DNA from: Blastocatellia bacterium
Lineage (GTDB): Bacteria; Acidobacteriota; Blastocatellia; Pyrinomonadales; Pyrinomonadaceae
Length of the DNA: 64,000 nucleotides
Assembly (NCBI GenBank): GCA_003168335.1
Contig: PMSM01000014.1
Span: 186,001-250,000, forward strand
Reading direction: 5' to 3'
Positions 34,001-41,983 of this stretch are shown piece by piece (position 1 is the first letter of the stretch; each line of letters opens with the position of its first letter). The translations under genes and the position numbers were made by a program. The notes below the pieces were generated by a model, which was given only the letters and a program-made list of their open reading frames with translations, made no database searches and was not told the origin of the DNA.

Positions 34001-37000
34001 GGGCACGCTCACGTTCAATCCGGGCGATACCAGCAAGCCAATCAGCGTGACCATCAACGGCGACACTCTGGTCGAACCTGATGAAACGTTCCTTCTAAAC
34101 CTGACGAACGCGACCGGCGGGGCGACGATCGGAACACCATTCGGCACCGGAACAATCCAGAATGACGATACGGCCAATCTGGTGATTAGTCAGGTCTACG
34201 GTGGCGGCGGTAATACGGGAGCTACCTTTAAGAATGATTTCATAGAAGTCTTCAATCGAGGTACGACGACCGTTGATGTTGCCGGGTGGTCGGTCCAATA
34301 CACGTCTGCCGCAGGTACAGGCGCCTGGTCAGTCACTCCGTTGTGTGCGGCCGGTCCGTGTCTGCTTCCTCCGGACCGTTACTTCCTCGTGCAGGAGGGC
34401 CAGGGCGCGGGCGGCACCAGCAATTTACCGACGCCCGACGCTCTGGGAACTATCATCATGACCACGGGCGCCGGAAAGGTGGCCCTTAGTTCGAGCACGA
34501 CGCCGTTTTCCGGTTCGTGCCCATTGAACACCAATATCTTCGACATAGCAGGCTATGGAGCGTCGGCGACATGCTTTGAAGGAACGGGACCTACCGCCGC
34601 GCCGGACAATTCAACCGCGGACTTCAGAAAAGCGGGTGGCTGCACCGACACGAACGACAACGCTGCTGACTTTTTCGTCTCTGCGCCGTTTCCGCGCAAC
34701 ACGAGTTCGCCGACTAATAATTGTACGGCCGGCCCTGCCCCGAACCTGACGATCAATGATGTCACCGTCGCCGAAGGCAATAGCGGAACGACTACGGCAA
34801 GCTTTACCGTCAGTTTGTCCGCGCCGGCGCCGTCGACTGATGTCACTTTCGATATCGCCACCCGGGACGGCACCGCCACAACCGCGAACAGCGATTATGT
34901 TGCGCGGACCCTGACGAATCAGATTATCCCCGCCGGTCAGACGACGTACACATTCAGCGTGACTGTGAACAGCGATCTGACGATCGAATCTGACGAGACT
35001 TTCTTTGTTAACGTGACGAATGTCAGCGGCACGCCAGTCACCGATGGTCAGGGCCTGGGCACAATTCAAAATGATGACCTGCCCACACTTTCAGTCAATG
35101 ATGCGTCAGCACCCGAAGGCAATAGCGGAACAACTACGATCACCTTTACGGTCAGCCTATCCGCACCCGCTCCGGCAACTGTCACCTTCGATATCGCAAC
35201 CCAGGATAACAGTGGCACAGTCGCGGACAACGATTACCTCGCGCGCAGTCTTAGCAGTCAAACGATCGCCGCGGGCCAAACGACTTACAAGTTCGCTGTA
35301 ACAGTGGCCGGCGATCTGAACGTCGAGGCAAATGAAAGCTTTTTTGTGAACGTGACGAACGTCTCGGGAGCAACTATGGTCGACGGGCAGGGAGTGGGCA
35401 CAATTCAAAACGACGACAGTCGGGTGCTTTCCATTACGCCAGCGGTATCAGTTGCGGAAGGCGACAGTGGATTGACTCTGGCAACCTTCACCGTCACACT
35501 CTCGCCCGCCAGCAATCAGACCATTACTGTGGACTACGCTACCGCCAACGGAACCGCAACCGCCGGCAGCGACTATCAGGCGACCAACGGCACCTTGACC
35601 TTCAGCCCGTTGGAAACGACTAAGCCGATCAATGTCGCCGTCAGCGGTGACCCGCTGGTTGAACCTGACGAGACATTTACAGTTAGTCTGTCGAATGCAT
35701 CAGCGAATGCCTCGATCTCCGCTCCCCAGGGAACCGGCACTGGAACGATCACCAACGACGACGCGCCTTTGGTGGTCATCAGTCAGGTCTATGGTGGTGG
35801 CGGAAACAGCGGTGCCACGCTCAAGAATGACTTTATTGAAGTATTTAACCGCGGCACCACCACTGTCGACATCGCGGGTTGGTCGGTTCAGGAGACCACC
35901 GACACCGGCTCGGCAACCTGGTCAGTAACATCCCTATGCACCACCGGTCCCTGTTTCCTTGTGCCGGGTAAGTACTTCCTGGTGCAGGAAGCCGCCGGCG
36001 CAGGTGGCGCGTCGAATCTACCCACGCCTGACGCGACGGGCACCATCAACGTGAACGGGACGGCCGCCAAAGTCGCTTTAGTTTCCTCCACCACAGCGCT
36101 CACGGGATCATGCCCATCCGGCGCGAACATTCTTGATCTCGTCGGCTATGGCAACACCGCGTCCTGTTTCGAAGGAACGGGTCGAGCCCCAGCGCCCTCA
36201 AATACAACGGCCGATTTTAGAAAGTCGGGAGGATGCCTTGACACCAACGATAACGCGGCTGACTTTGTAACGTCGGCGCCGAATCCGCGCAATAGCAGTT
36301 CGGCAGCGAACGATTGCAGTACTGGCTTCCGGCCCGACATCAGCATCAGTGACCTAACTGTGACTGAAGGAGACAGCGGGACTGTTAACGCAACCTTCAA
36401 TGTCACCCTCTCCGCCGCCGGCGCCCAGACCGTTACCGTAGCCTTTGCAACTGCAGACGGCACCGCGACCGCCGGAGCGGATTATCAGGCAAGCAGTGGG
36501 ACGCTGACTTTCAACCCGGGTGATCTGGCCAGGCCGGTTACCGTCCAGGTCAACGGCGATACTCTGGATGAAGCGAACGAGACGTTTTTCGTCAATCTAT
36601 CGAACGCGACAAGCGCGGCGATCCTCGATGCCCGGGGGCAAGGGACGATCACCGATAACGATCCGACACCATCGCTTTCGATTAATGATCTGCCGAACAT
36701 TCCGGAAGGTGATACCGGAACAAGTATCGCTAACTTTACCGTTAACCTCTCTGCCGCGAGCGGCCAGACGGTAACTGTGAATTACGCGACTGCCGACGGC
36801 ACTGCCACTGTAGGCAGCGATTACGCGTCAACAAGTGGGACGTTAACCTTCAACCCCGGCGAGACTAACAAGCAGATTCCAGTCACCATTAACGGCGACA
36901 CGACCTTCGAGCCGAATGAAACCTTCTTCGTCAATCTTACGACGCCGGTGAACGCCACTATCTCTGATACACAGAGCCAGGGAACAATCACCAATGACGA

Positions 37001-37940
37001 TGCGGCGCCGCCAACGCCGAAGATAACCATTGACGATCCCGGCATCACCGAGGGGGATACCGGAACGAAGACTCTCAACTTCACGGTTTCACTCTCGATT
37101 CCGAGTGCACAGATCGTGACGGTCGACTACGCGACTGCCAGCGCCGCGCCCGCAAGCGGGATCGCCACTGCCGGCACGGACTACGTAGTTGCTGCGGGAA
37201 CGGTCACTTTTAATCCCGGGCAGCAGAGCAAGCCGATCTCGATCACAATCAATGGTGACAAACTCGTCGAGCCTAACGAGAATTTCTTTGTGAATCTAAG
37301 CAACGCTTCGGCGGGGTCGACTATCACCGATCCGCAGGGTGTGGGCACTATTACCAACGATGACACGCCGCTCTTGGTTATCAGTCAAATTTACGGTGGT
37401 GGTGGAAATGGTGGGGCTGCCTATCAGAATGATTTCGTTGAGCTCTTCAACCGGGGGACGACCACTGTTGATTTCTCTATTACACCTTACTCAGTGCAAT
37501 ACGCATCGAGCACAGGTACTTTCAGCTCGACAAACAAATTTGATGTCACTACTGGATCGCTGACGCCCGGTCAGTACTTTTTAGTGAAGCTAGCCACTGG
37601 TGGCGCCGTGGGGCAAACTCTTACTGCAGACATAACGAACCCCGCCATTAATATGTCGGCGACTGACGGCAAGGTCGCGCTCGTCATAGGAACGACGGTT
37701 GCCACAACAGCTTCCGGCTGTCCAACTGCCGTGACAGTTGCCGATTTGCTTGGCTACGGTACCGCCAATTGTGCCGAAGGAACTGCGACTGCTGCTCTCA
37801 GTGCGACGAAGGTGGCAATCAGGAATAACCACGGCTGCACAGACACGGGTGCTAACTCGACCGACTTCACGACCCCAACGGTGAACACATCAAGTGCGCT
37901 TCCACGAAATTCAAGTTCGACCTTGGCTCCTTGCCCATAG
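28062..37940 (+). CDS. Giant exported repeat protein (PD40 propeller, TIGR03437, lamin-tail, Big and Calx-beta domains)
   Basis: A 3292-residue secreted protein starting at GTG 28062 (GGAG 7 bases upstream), with a signal peptide at 1-28. Domains by eye: PD40/WD40-like propeller repeats (about 35-400), a TIGR03437-type domain (about 413-630, starting ITVLNGASFG), lamin-tail domain 1 (634-815), two Ig-like Big domains (819-990), lamin-tail 2 (991-1170), another Big domain (1173-1270), then 11 Calx-beta domains interspersed with four more lamin-tail domains starting at 1501, 2040, 2570 and 3105. Lamin-tails 1 and 2 carry a DANxDGTRD calcium-type loop. From 1501 on the order is lamin-tail plus three Calx-beta, repeated with a period of 530-539 residues. 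Calx-beta domains bind calcium in known proteins. No membrane anchor or sorting motif is seen at the C-terminus. Adhesion or matrix function is inference. Confidence 0.88.
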   Translation: MSRPRILALIFAGATALCLIGLRGARTQSIGLRRVTDTTEEGININPSISGDGRVLAFESTEDIAGAGGTDHFRAIRANIAVDPATLLQMGGTRAVAPAISRDGSRIAFASKDDPLTTNPDGNSEIFLCDGAKLTQVTNTSPGDLANRVTNGNFQPSVSDDGRFIAFSSNRDLAGQNADANLEIFIYDALVSSFTQLTNTSGIVGSSDAKISGNGAIVAYIRDSGTTPSAERDLLEQLRTGFGPATVLAEKVRSLAMTYGRAISSDGTRVVYSAEIATNSDQVFLFDGRGGTATRQITSLGVRTTEVPLHPTISGDGTHIAFAARRSVPGAPANSDGGVELYVLDIPSSQLSKITNAPANATADVVSSLNDDGSIVAFNFPRLLSGAVANSDSANNSEIYVTGTPSRPPFGAITVLNGASFGKEPSTTKAIAPDSIAVAIGGALANSTRQSQKFSNGTFPTNLGGTTVTVNGRAAQILFVSPGQVNFLVPSQTEIGTADVVVANSENFTSVGTVPTLRSAPGVFTTIGFGAGPGVILNSEGLQEGPFDPTNGNLRLTIFATGARNASQAVVSMGGRVVNAELVLPSPDMAGLDEVTVLVPADLRGAGTVDLFIQSDSRASNPVSVTFSGDSSRDIALNEVLVDPPPGTAGDANHDGTRDSSQDEFVEFVNATTRDLDISGYQLFTRSSTTTTDTLQHTFAGGTILPACSAIVVFGGGTFDPANPVFGGSQVVKASTNGLSLTNSGGVVTLHNQSGAIVTFLSYGGSTALNGQANQSLTRSPDVTGPFTLHQSATGNGGRAFSPGTQVNGAPFIACPPIARIDVSPSSAAIEAGAKQQFTAQGFDSANNPVAGVIFSWQSSNTSVATIDQNGLATSSTAGSTEIRAFARGVQSAPATLTVREVQRVLMRVDVTPESPTIPAAGAQQFTARGIDQFGNEIIGLTFAWESSNTSAATIDQTGLATGIAQGQSTIKATAQNVSGTATLNVSAPTVVVNEVLADPPTGINGDANRDGTRDSSQDEFVELVNSTGGGINISEWTVRTHSTTSSTETVRHTFAANTTLPAGQAMLVFGGGTFNPGDPLFGCAQVVKASSGGLSLTNGGLTILVRDGSGNLVTQLSYGGTTGLNGGNAQSLTRSPDITGNFVLHTTIAGARTFSAGLQTDGTPFGNCPGHPATVTISPPSSTINVGQTTQFTAQAFDQFGRAMTGVAITFASDNTSAAPVDSVATNPSTGIATANVSAHNPGTAHINASVTDGTTTAHSPQAALTVNGPSLRISDVSLNEGDSGATTFTFTVSLSQPAPNGGVTFNIATQDGTATTANNDYVARSLTGQTVAAGQSTYAFAVTVNGDLSIEPNETFFVNVTNVTGASVADAQGIGTILNDDSPSLSVNDVLANEGNGGTTTFRFTVTSTLSAPAGGITFDITTADGTATTAGGDYVPRSLTNQTIPAGQQTYTFDVTVNGDTLVEPNETFTVNITNVSGASVADASAMGIIQNDDTASLVISQVYGGGDNSGAPFRNDFVEIYNHGVTTVDFSITPYSIQSASVGSSFGTNKTNLTVGMITPGRYFLVQESGGTTNGVALPTPDATGTIAMAGTAGKVALVAGTTALATATCPGDDGTSPFNPSSAAIADLVGYGNSATTTGHCYEGPGPAPTPSNTTAAFRKAGGCVDTDDNAADFFVATPNPRNTSSPIGDCKPDVTINDVTVTEGNTGTVNATFTVTLSAASANTVTVNFATAGGTATHPADYQSTSGTLTFNPGDLTKTITVLVNGDPLDEPNETFFVNLTNATNGVIVDNQGQGTINDNDPTPSLSINDLSVAEGDAGTTPATFTVTLSAASGQTVTVNYATADNSAVAGSDYQPASGMLTFNPGDTTETVTVLVNGDTTFEQNETFFVTLSGPTNATILDSQGQGTIFNDDAAPPTPTLSINDVNIVEANSGTSIATFNVTLSPSSSQTVTVDFATANGTATIAGIDYQSATGTLTFNPGDTSKPISVTINGDTLVEPDETFLLNLTNATGGATIGTPFGTGTIQNDDTANLVISQVYGGGGNTGATFKNDFIEVFNRGTTTVDVAGWSVQYTSAAGTGAWSVTPLCAAGPCLLPPDRYFLVQEGQGAGGTSNLPTPDALGTIIMTTGAGKVALSSSTTPFSGSCPLNTNIFDIAGYGASATCFEGTGPTAAPDNSTADFRKAGGCTDTNDNAADFFVSAPFPRNTSSPTNNCTAGPAPNLTINDVTVAEGNSGTTTASFTVSLSAPAPSTDVTFDIATRDGTATTANSDYVARTLTNQIIPAGQTTYTFSVTVNSDLTIESDETFFVNVTNVSGTPVTDGQGLGTIQNDDLPTLSVNDASAPEGNSGTTTITFTVSLSAPAPATVTFDIATQDNSGTVADNDYLARSLSSQTIAAGQTTYKFAVTVAGDLNVEANESFFVNVTNVSGATMVDGQGVGTIQNDDSRVLSITPAVSVAEGDSGLTLATFTVTLSPASNQTITVDYATANGTATAGSDYQATNGTLTFSPLETTKPINVAVSGDPLVEPDETFTVSLSNASANASISAPQGTGTGTITNDDAPLVVISQVYGGGGNSGATLKNDFIEVFNRGTTTVDIAGWSVQETTDTGSATWSVTSLCTTGPCFLVPGKYFLVQEAAGAGGASNLPTPDATGTINVNGTAAKVALVSSTTALTGSCPSGANILDLVGYGNTASCFEGTGRAPAPSNTTADFRKSGGCLDTNDNAADFVTSAPNPRNSSSAANDCSTGFRPDISISDLTVTEGDSGTVNATFNVTLSAAGAQTVTVAFATADGTATAGADYQASSGTLTFNPGDLARPVTVQVNGDTLDEANETFFVNLSNATSAAILDARGQGTITDNDPTPSLSINDLPNIPEGDTGTSIANFTVNLSAASGQTVTVNYATADGTATVGSDYASTSGTLTFNPGETNKQIPVTINGDTTFEPNETFFVNLTTPVNATISDTQSQGTITNDDAAPPTPKITIDDPGITEGDTGTKTLNFTVSLSIPSAQIVTVDYATASAAPASGIATAGTDYVVAAGTVTFNPGQQSKPISITINGDKLVEPNENFFVNLSNASAGSTITDPQGVGTITNDDTPLLVISQIYGGGGNGGAAYQNDFVELFNRGTTTVDFSITPYSVQYASSTGTFSSTNKFDVTTGSLTPGQYFLVKLATGGAVGQTLTADITNPAINMSATDGKVALVIGTTVATTASGCPTAVTVADLLGYGTANCAEGTATAALSATKVAIRNNHGCTDTGANSTDFTTPTVNTSSALPRNSSSTLAPCP

Positions 37941-38171
37941 CTTTCAAACAAAGCAAATGAGTCATTCCCTCCTCTCCCTATAACGGAGAACCAGCCTTCA
38001 ATCAGCCGCGATGGCTAGCCGACGACGCTCGCGGTCGCACTCGAAGCGTTGGCATAGGTTCGGGTCTGGACTCGCGCGGACCAGCAACCGGACTGGTTTG
38101 CCCCAGCCTATGCTTTGCTAATGAACTTTCAGCCTCTTGGATCACTGACTTATCGGCTTAACTTTTTGTGA
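37941..38171. other. Intergenic region after the giant gene, nothing firm
   Basis: A gap of 375 bp in all up to the Crp gene. An imperfect inverted repeat GCATAGG (38052-38058) with CCTATGC (38107-38113) and GGTC/GACC words between may be a decayed palindromic element. I see no terminator with a T-run directly after the giant gene and no coding frame. Confidence 0.4.
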
Positions 38172-38200
38172 TTGATGGGGACTCTGGTTAAAGCTACAAT
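38172..38200 (+). promoter_or_regulatory. Sigma-70-type promoter for the Crp/Fnr gene
   Basis: TTGATG (38172-38177) and TACAAT (38195-38200) separated by 17 bases, giving an untranslated leader of about 108 bases before the start at 38316. Confidence 0.55.
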
Positions 38201-38315
38201 TCCTTCCATCATTCGTCCCAACAATTCATAGCAAGCTCCTTCAAACATATGCTGAGAAGGATCATATTTCACCAACGTTCACCCAACGCAAGTATAGAAG
38301 GGGAGAATCCTTACC

Positions 38316-39023
38316 ATGTCCTCAGCGGGAGCCATCGCATTAACCTTAAGGACACCGCTTGATAACCCAGGCGCACCCGATCCGATCTGTTCGCAGGTCT
38401 TGCAGAGAGCTATCGGCGACCTGGATTCGCAAGGGTATCCCGCCGGCATGGAGCTTTTTCGTCAGGATGCCAGTCCGGGTAGTATCTATTTCGTAGAGAC
38501 GGGATTAGCGAAGCTGACCCGGTACGAAGAGAACGGATCCGAATTCATTTTGGACATACGGTTTCCCGGCTCCCTCCTCGGTTCTGAGGCAGCGATACAA
38601 AAGAAGCCTCATCCGTTCTCAGCCGTGACGGCTACCTACTGCAGACTAACGCGCCTTTCGGCGACGCGTTTTCTTGATCTATTAGGCACAGAGCTTGAAC
38701 TCGGAGTTTATATTCACAAGGTTCTAAGTGAGGAAGTATTCAGTCAGGCCGCGCGGATGTCAGAGATCGCCTGTCTGCCGGCGAGACAACGTTTGGAGCA
38801 GTTGCTTTGGAAGATTGCTGAGCAGACAGGTCAGGGGCCCGCAATAGATTCGAAGCTCCAACTGCCCGTTAAGTACCGGGAGGCTGCCCAGATGCTTGCC
38901 ATTACCCCAACATATCTTAGTCGCCTGTTCGCTGAACTAGAGTCGGAGGAAATAATCAGTCGCAGAAATGGTTGGATCATCATCCGCAAACCTGCAAGTC
39001 TCTGGCATCGGGTTGATCTCTAA
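38316..39023 (+). CDS. Crp/Fnr-family transcription regulator
   Basis: A 235-residue regulator. The N-terminal part (about 30-150) is a cyclic-nucleotide-binding-type beta-barrel (AGMELFRQDASPGSIYFVETGLAKLTRYEENGSEFILDIRFPGSLLGSEAAI); the canonical cAMP-binding RS pair is not present, nor are Fnr cysteines in an N-terminal cluster. The C-terminal part (about 180-228) is a winged helix-turn-helix with KYREAAQMLAITPTYLSRLFAELESEEII. Start ATG has AAGGGGAG upstream. It precedes three small-to-large exported or membrane protein genes on the same strand and may regulate them (inference). Confidence 0.88.
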   Translation: MSSAGAIALTLRTPLDNPGAPDPICSQVLQRAIGDLDSQGYPAGMELFRQDASPGSIYFVETGLAKLTRYEENGSEFILDIRFPGSLLGSEAAIQKKPHPFSAVTATYCRLTRLSATRFLDLLGTELELGVYIHKVLSEEVFSQAARMSEIACLPARQRLEQLLWKIAEQTGQGPAIDSKLQLPVKYREAAQMLAITPTYLSRLFAELESEEIISRRNGWIIIRKPASLWHRVDL

Positions 39024-39126
39024 CTCAGTTCCACCGATGGAATCAACGTAATTTGAAAAGTGGGTTGTACTAGTTGAGCGACACAGCATACTGAATTTTT
39101 CTAGAATCCTCTTAGGTTGAAGGCAA

Positions 39127-39390
39127 ATGGCCAAAGAAGAACGTGCCAGTGGAGATGAAGTGGCCACCAGGTTGGTGGTTCTCTTTGTTCCGATAGTCTT
39201 AACAGCGCATTTGCTCAGTCTCCGCTTACCAAAGCCCATAGCTTGGGCGGTTAGTATGTTCGCGTGGATGCTGGCGATCTACTGGTTACCATCACGGACA
39301 GACCTGAGCCTCCGGCGCTGGTTGATTATCGTTTCAGCCTCGGCAGTCTTAGCCTTCCTCCTCGCGACAATTCAACCGGGTATGTTTTAA
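39127..39390 (+). CDS. Small membrane protein of unknown function
   Basis: An 87-residue protein with three predicted membrane spans (about 15-33, 36-54 and 64-82) and short charged loops (RTDLSLRRW). No family recognised. It lies between the regulator and the cysteine-rich protein gene on the same strand, with gaps of about 100 and 81 bases. Confidence 0.6.
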   Translation: MAKEERASGDEVATRLVVLFVPIVLTAHLLSLRLPKPIAWAVSMFAWMLAIYWLPSRTDLSLRRWLIIVSASAVLAFLLATIQPGMF

Positions 39391-39471
39391 CGAATGTTGT
39401 CATTCAAACCAGCAGTTGAAGCGGTTCTTCCGCTGGCACGAAGACAACTCTAAACCACCTTGGAGGACCCT

Positions 39472-40056
39472 ATGAAAAGCAAAGTTTACACATCGTCACT
39501 CGCGAAACGCATCATACTGGCACTGGGATTAGTCGTTCTCCCGTTGTCAGTAGTGAGTCAAACGCATGCTAGCGGTGCGGGAAGTATTCTGGGCAAACCG
39601 ACCATTGCCGTTGTCTCCGTTGACAGTCATCCAGGAATGAACATTAAGAACGCCGCAGAGCTTAAGGCCCGGCTGCTTCACCTGATTCTACGTAATGCGA
39701 AATTGAATCCGAAGTCGGTTAGAGTCCTGTCGAAGGGCTGCGGCTGCGCCGTGGTCGCACAGGAAGATGCAAACGGTTTTGGGTCGTGCATGAGGGGTTG
39801 TCTTCAAGACGCCGGGGCGAGCTACTATGGAGTTATATTGTGCGGAGGAACCTGCGCCTTGGGAGCTATTCCGATTTGCGCGCTTTGCCTCGGACTGACG
39901 GTAACCGCCGTCGAAGTATGCGCAATCGGCTGCGCGGCGTACCCGGGCCCGTTCCATCCCAAAGGATTCATGGGACGCGGCATCAAGCCCCGTCATGCAA
40001 CTTCCGGATCGTTGCAAGCAAAGCTCCGACTGCAACCAGCCAAAGGCAAGTCCTGA
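39472..40056 (+). CDS. Exported ten-cysteine protein, possible halocin C8-like peptide precursor
   Basis: A 194-residue protein starting at ATG 39472, chosen for its GGAGGA ribosome site. Residues 1-33 are a signal peptide ending THA. A leader-like segment (34-88) follows. Then ten cysteines at 90, 92, 106, 110, 124, 128, 136, 139, 150 and 154 lie in a glycine- and alanine-rich hydrophobic core (GCGC, CMRGC, CGGTC, CALC, CAIGC), ending in a basic tail. The cysteine-rich hydrophobic core after a long leader resembles the halocin C8-like bacteriocin domain, which also has ten cysteines, but the match is by eye only. No immunity or transporter gene is obvious beside it. Confidence 0.7.
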   Translation: MKSKVYTSSLAKRIILALGLVVLPLSVVSQTHASGAGSILGKPTIAVVSVDSHPGMNIKNAAELKARLLHLILRNAKLNPKSVRVLSKGCGCAVVAQEDANGFGSCMRGCLQDAGASYYGVILCGGTCALGAIPICALCLGLTVTAVEVCAIGCAAYPGPFHPKGFMGRGIKPRHATSGSLQAKLRLQPAKGKS

Positions 40057-40211
40057 CCAGGCGTCAAATCAGTAAGACCGAAGGGTGCTGGCTTAGTTTG
40101 GTTCTGGCACGCGCGTCTCGCAGGTGCATGACGGAGTTGCCGGCGCTATGACTCCAAACTGAGCCAGTATCGGCTGAAGCAATTGCCTCGACAATGACAT
40201 GGAGGAGACTT

Positions 40212-41921
40212 ATGTTAACCAAGCTACTCATCTCGCTGGCGCTCTTGCTCGCGCCCGTTCAACTGTGGGCCCAAACGCAGGTTTTTCCACCTGGTTCCCA
40301 GACGATCAAACAGACAGCAGCAGCAGAGCTGGAGGCGATCATTGCCGAGGCCGGCAAACTGGATGACAAGCTTGCAATCATCAACGTGAAAGCCAGGGCC
40401 GCAGAGCTCGTTTCCCTTTCTGATCCCGTTAGGTCTGAGATGATGTTCCTTGAAATCTGGAAGTTCGCTAAGGAACAACCTGATAAGGATTTTGACAAGG
40501 AGCAGGCCCTGACTCTTATTTTGAAACATATCTTCCCGCGAAATCCGAAACTTGCTAAACAGTTGCTGAGCGAAGAGCCTAAGCCTGACGAGTCTTCGCT
40601 CGAATTGCGGGCAACCGGTCATGATCCAAGTCTTCGCCGCACGGCGAATTTAGCTTTTCAATTGGTGGATGAGGATCCGCGAGCGGCTTCGGAGCTATTG
40701 GAACGCAACCTGTCTACTGGTATGACACCCGGCGGGCTTAATGCTCTCCTTTCTCTGCGGGAAAAGGACCCGCTCCTTTCTGATTTTGTCGCTGCCAAAG
40801 CATTGGATGGCCTCAAGGCTCAGCCCGATGTCGTGTCTCTGAGTGGACTACATCTACTCAGTGCATACGTGTTTCCCGAAGGTAATACCGTCGAGGTCAA
40901 CGCATCCCTACAGTCGTTGCAAATCCAGTACTTCTCAACAACCTGCGAAGTGTTGAAAGCATCGTTAGCGGAATCAGAGGCCGCCTTGTTGAAGGATCAG
41001 CACTACACTCAAGCCGACCTGCGCTTTCGCGCCATGTATCAAGCCCGGGTGTCCCTGACTCTCGCCGCATTAGCGCCGCGCTACCGGCCCGATTTATCGG
41101 CTGAGCTAGACGCCCTCGCCATCAAACTTGGGGGCCGGCTACCCGACAATGTGGCCCAGTTGGCGAAACTCACGGCCGCGAGGCTGGGCGGTAATCAAAC
41201 AGTCCCCGACAACCCTGAGCTGGCGATCCCGCTCGCGATTTCAAGCGGTGATTTTGAGGAAGCCGCGCGGCTGGTCGACGATCTGAAGAGCGAGGAGTTG
41301 CGAAAAACCTATTCTCAGTTATTGGCAAAGCTCGAAACCAGGGCCCTTTTGGCTAGGTCAGACGTGATCGGAGCGTTAACCCGCATTCGCAAGGTCGAAG
41401 ATCAAAGTGCGCGGCTGGTCCTCTACCTGGAAGCGGTAAAGGTAGCACAAAAGAAACGCGATGCGCCCTTGTCCAGCCTGGTGATTAACGAAGCGCGGAC
41501 CCTGATTCCACAAGTGGACCGGAACGGATTGCATGTGCGGGCCCTGCTGGCTTTTGCTTCCCAACTTCCTGCGCTGGCCTCGACGGATGAAGCTGTGGAT
41601 TTTCTCGACGCCGCCGTTGTTGCAATCAACTCTTTGCCTAAAAAGTCTGAGGAACCTGCGGCAACAAAGTCGCCCGCCGAGCTTGCCTGGGATGAAATCA
41701 ATGATCCTGGCAGCTTGTTGGACGCGCCGGAATTAGACCATGCCTTTTCTTCGATTGGCGCCGTTGACTTTGATCGTGCAACTAATGAAGCGCGGAAGAT
41801 CGGCGTTAAATCCGTCCAACTCGTAGCTCGGTTGGAGGCAATCAGAGAAGTGATGAGAATTGACGCTCGCAAGCCCCGATCCAAGCCGGCGACTAAGGCC
41901 GTCACCCGTTCTGGGCGATAG
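40212..41921 (+). CDS. Exported alpha-helical protein of unknown function
   Basis: A 569-residue protein with a clear signal peptide (MLTKLLISLALLLAPVQLWA) and a GGAGGAG site before ATG 40212. The mature part is rich in Ala, Leu and Glu with repeated helix-pair character (for example DPRAASELLERNL, FEEAARLVDDLKSEELRKTYSQLLAKLE, ARLVLYLEAVKVAQKKRD), suggesting a TPR-like alpha-solenoid (inference). It ends in a basic tail KPRSKPATKAVTRSGR. I do not recognise a characterised family. It follows the ten-cysteine protein by 155 bases on the same strand, so they may act together. Confidence 0.75.
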   Translation: MLTKLLISLALLLAPVQLWAQTQVFPPGSQTIKQTAAAELEAIIAEAGKLDDKLAIINVKARAAELVSLSDPVRSEMMFLEIWKFAKEQPDKDFDKEQALTLILKHIFPRNPKLAKQLLSEEPKPDESSLELRATGHDPSLRRTANLAFQLVDEDPRAASELLERNLSTGMTPGGLNALLSLREKDPLLSDFVAAKALDGLKAQPDVVSLSGLHLLSAYVFPEGNTVEVNASLQSLQIQYFSTTCEVLKASLAESEAALLKDQHYTQADLRFRAMYQARVSLTLAALAPRYRPDLSAELDALAIKLGGRLPDNVAQLAKLTAARLGGNQTVPDNPELAIPLAISSGDFEEAARLVDDLKSEELRKTYSQLLAKLETRALLARSDVIGALTRIRKVEDQSARLVLYLEAVKVAQKKRDAPLSSLVINEARTLIPQVDRNGLHVRALLAFASQLPALASTDEAVDFLDAAVVAINSLPKKSEEPAATKSPAELAWDEINDPGSLLDAPELDHAFSSIGAVDFDRATNEARKIGVKSVQLVARLEAIREVMRIDARKPRSKPATKAVTRSGR

Positions 41922-41983
41922 CACCCCAACGGCGACGCGCTTTGATCGCTCATTGTTTAAGGGATGATGGCAAACGGTCGGGC

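Noticed and set aside
37800-37940. Cell-wall sorting or PEP-CTERM type anchor at the end of the giant protein
   Set aside because: The C-terminus is polar and ends in a proline/cysteine stretch without a hydrophobic segment or basic tail.
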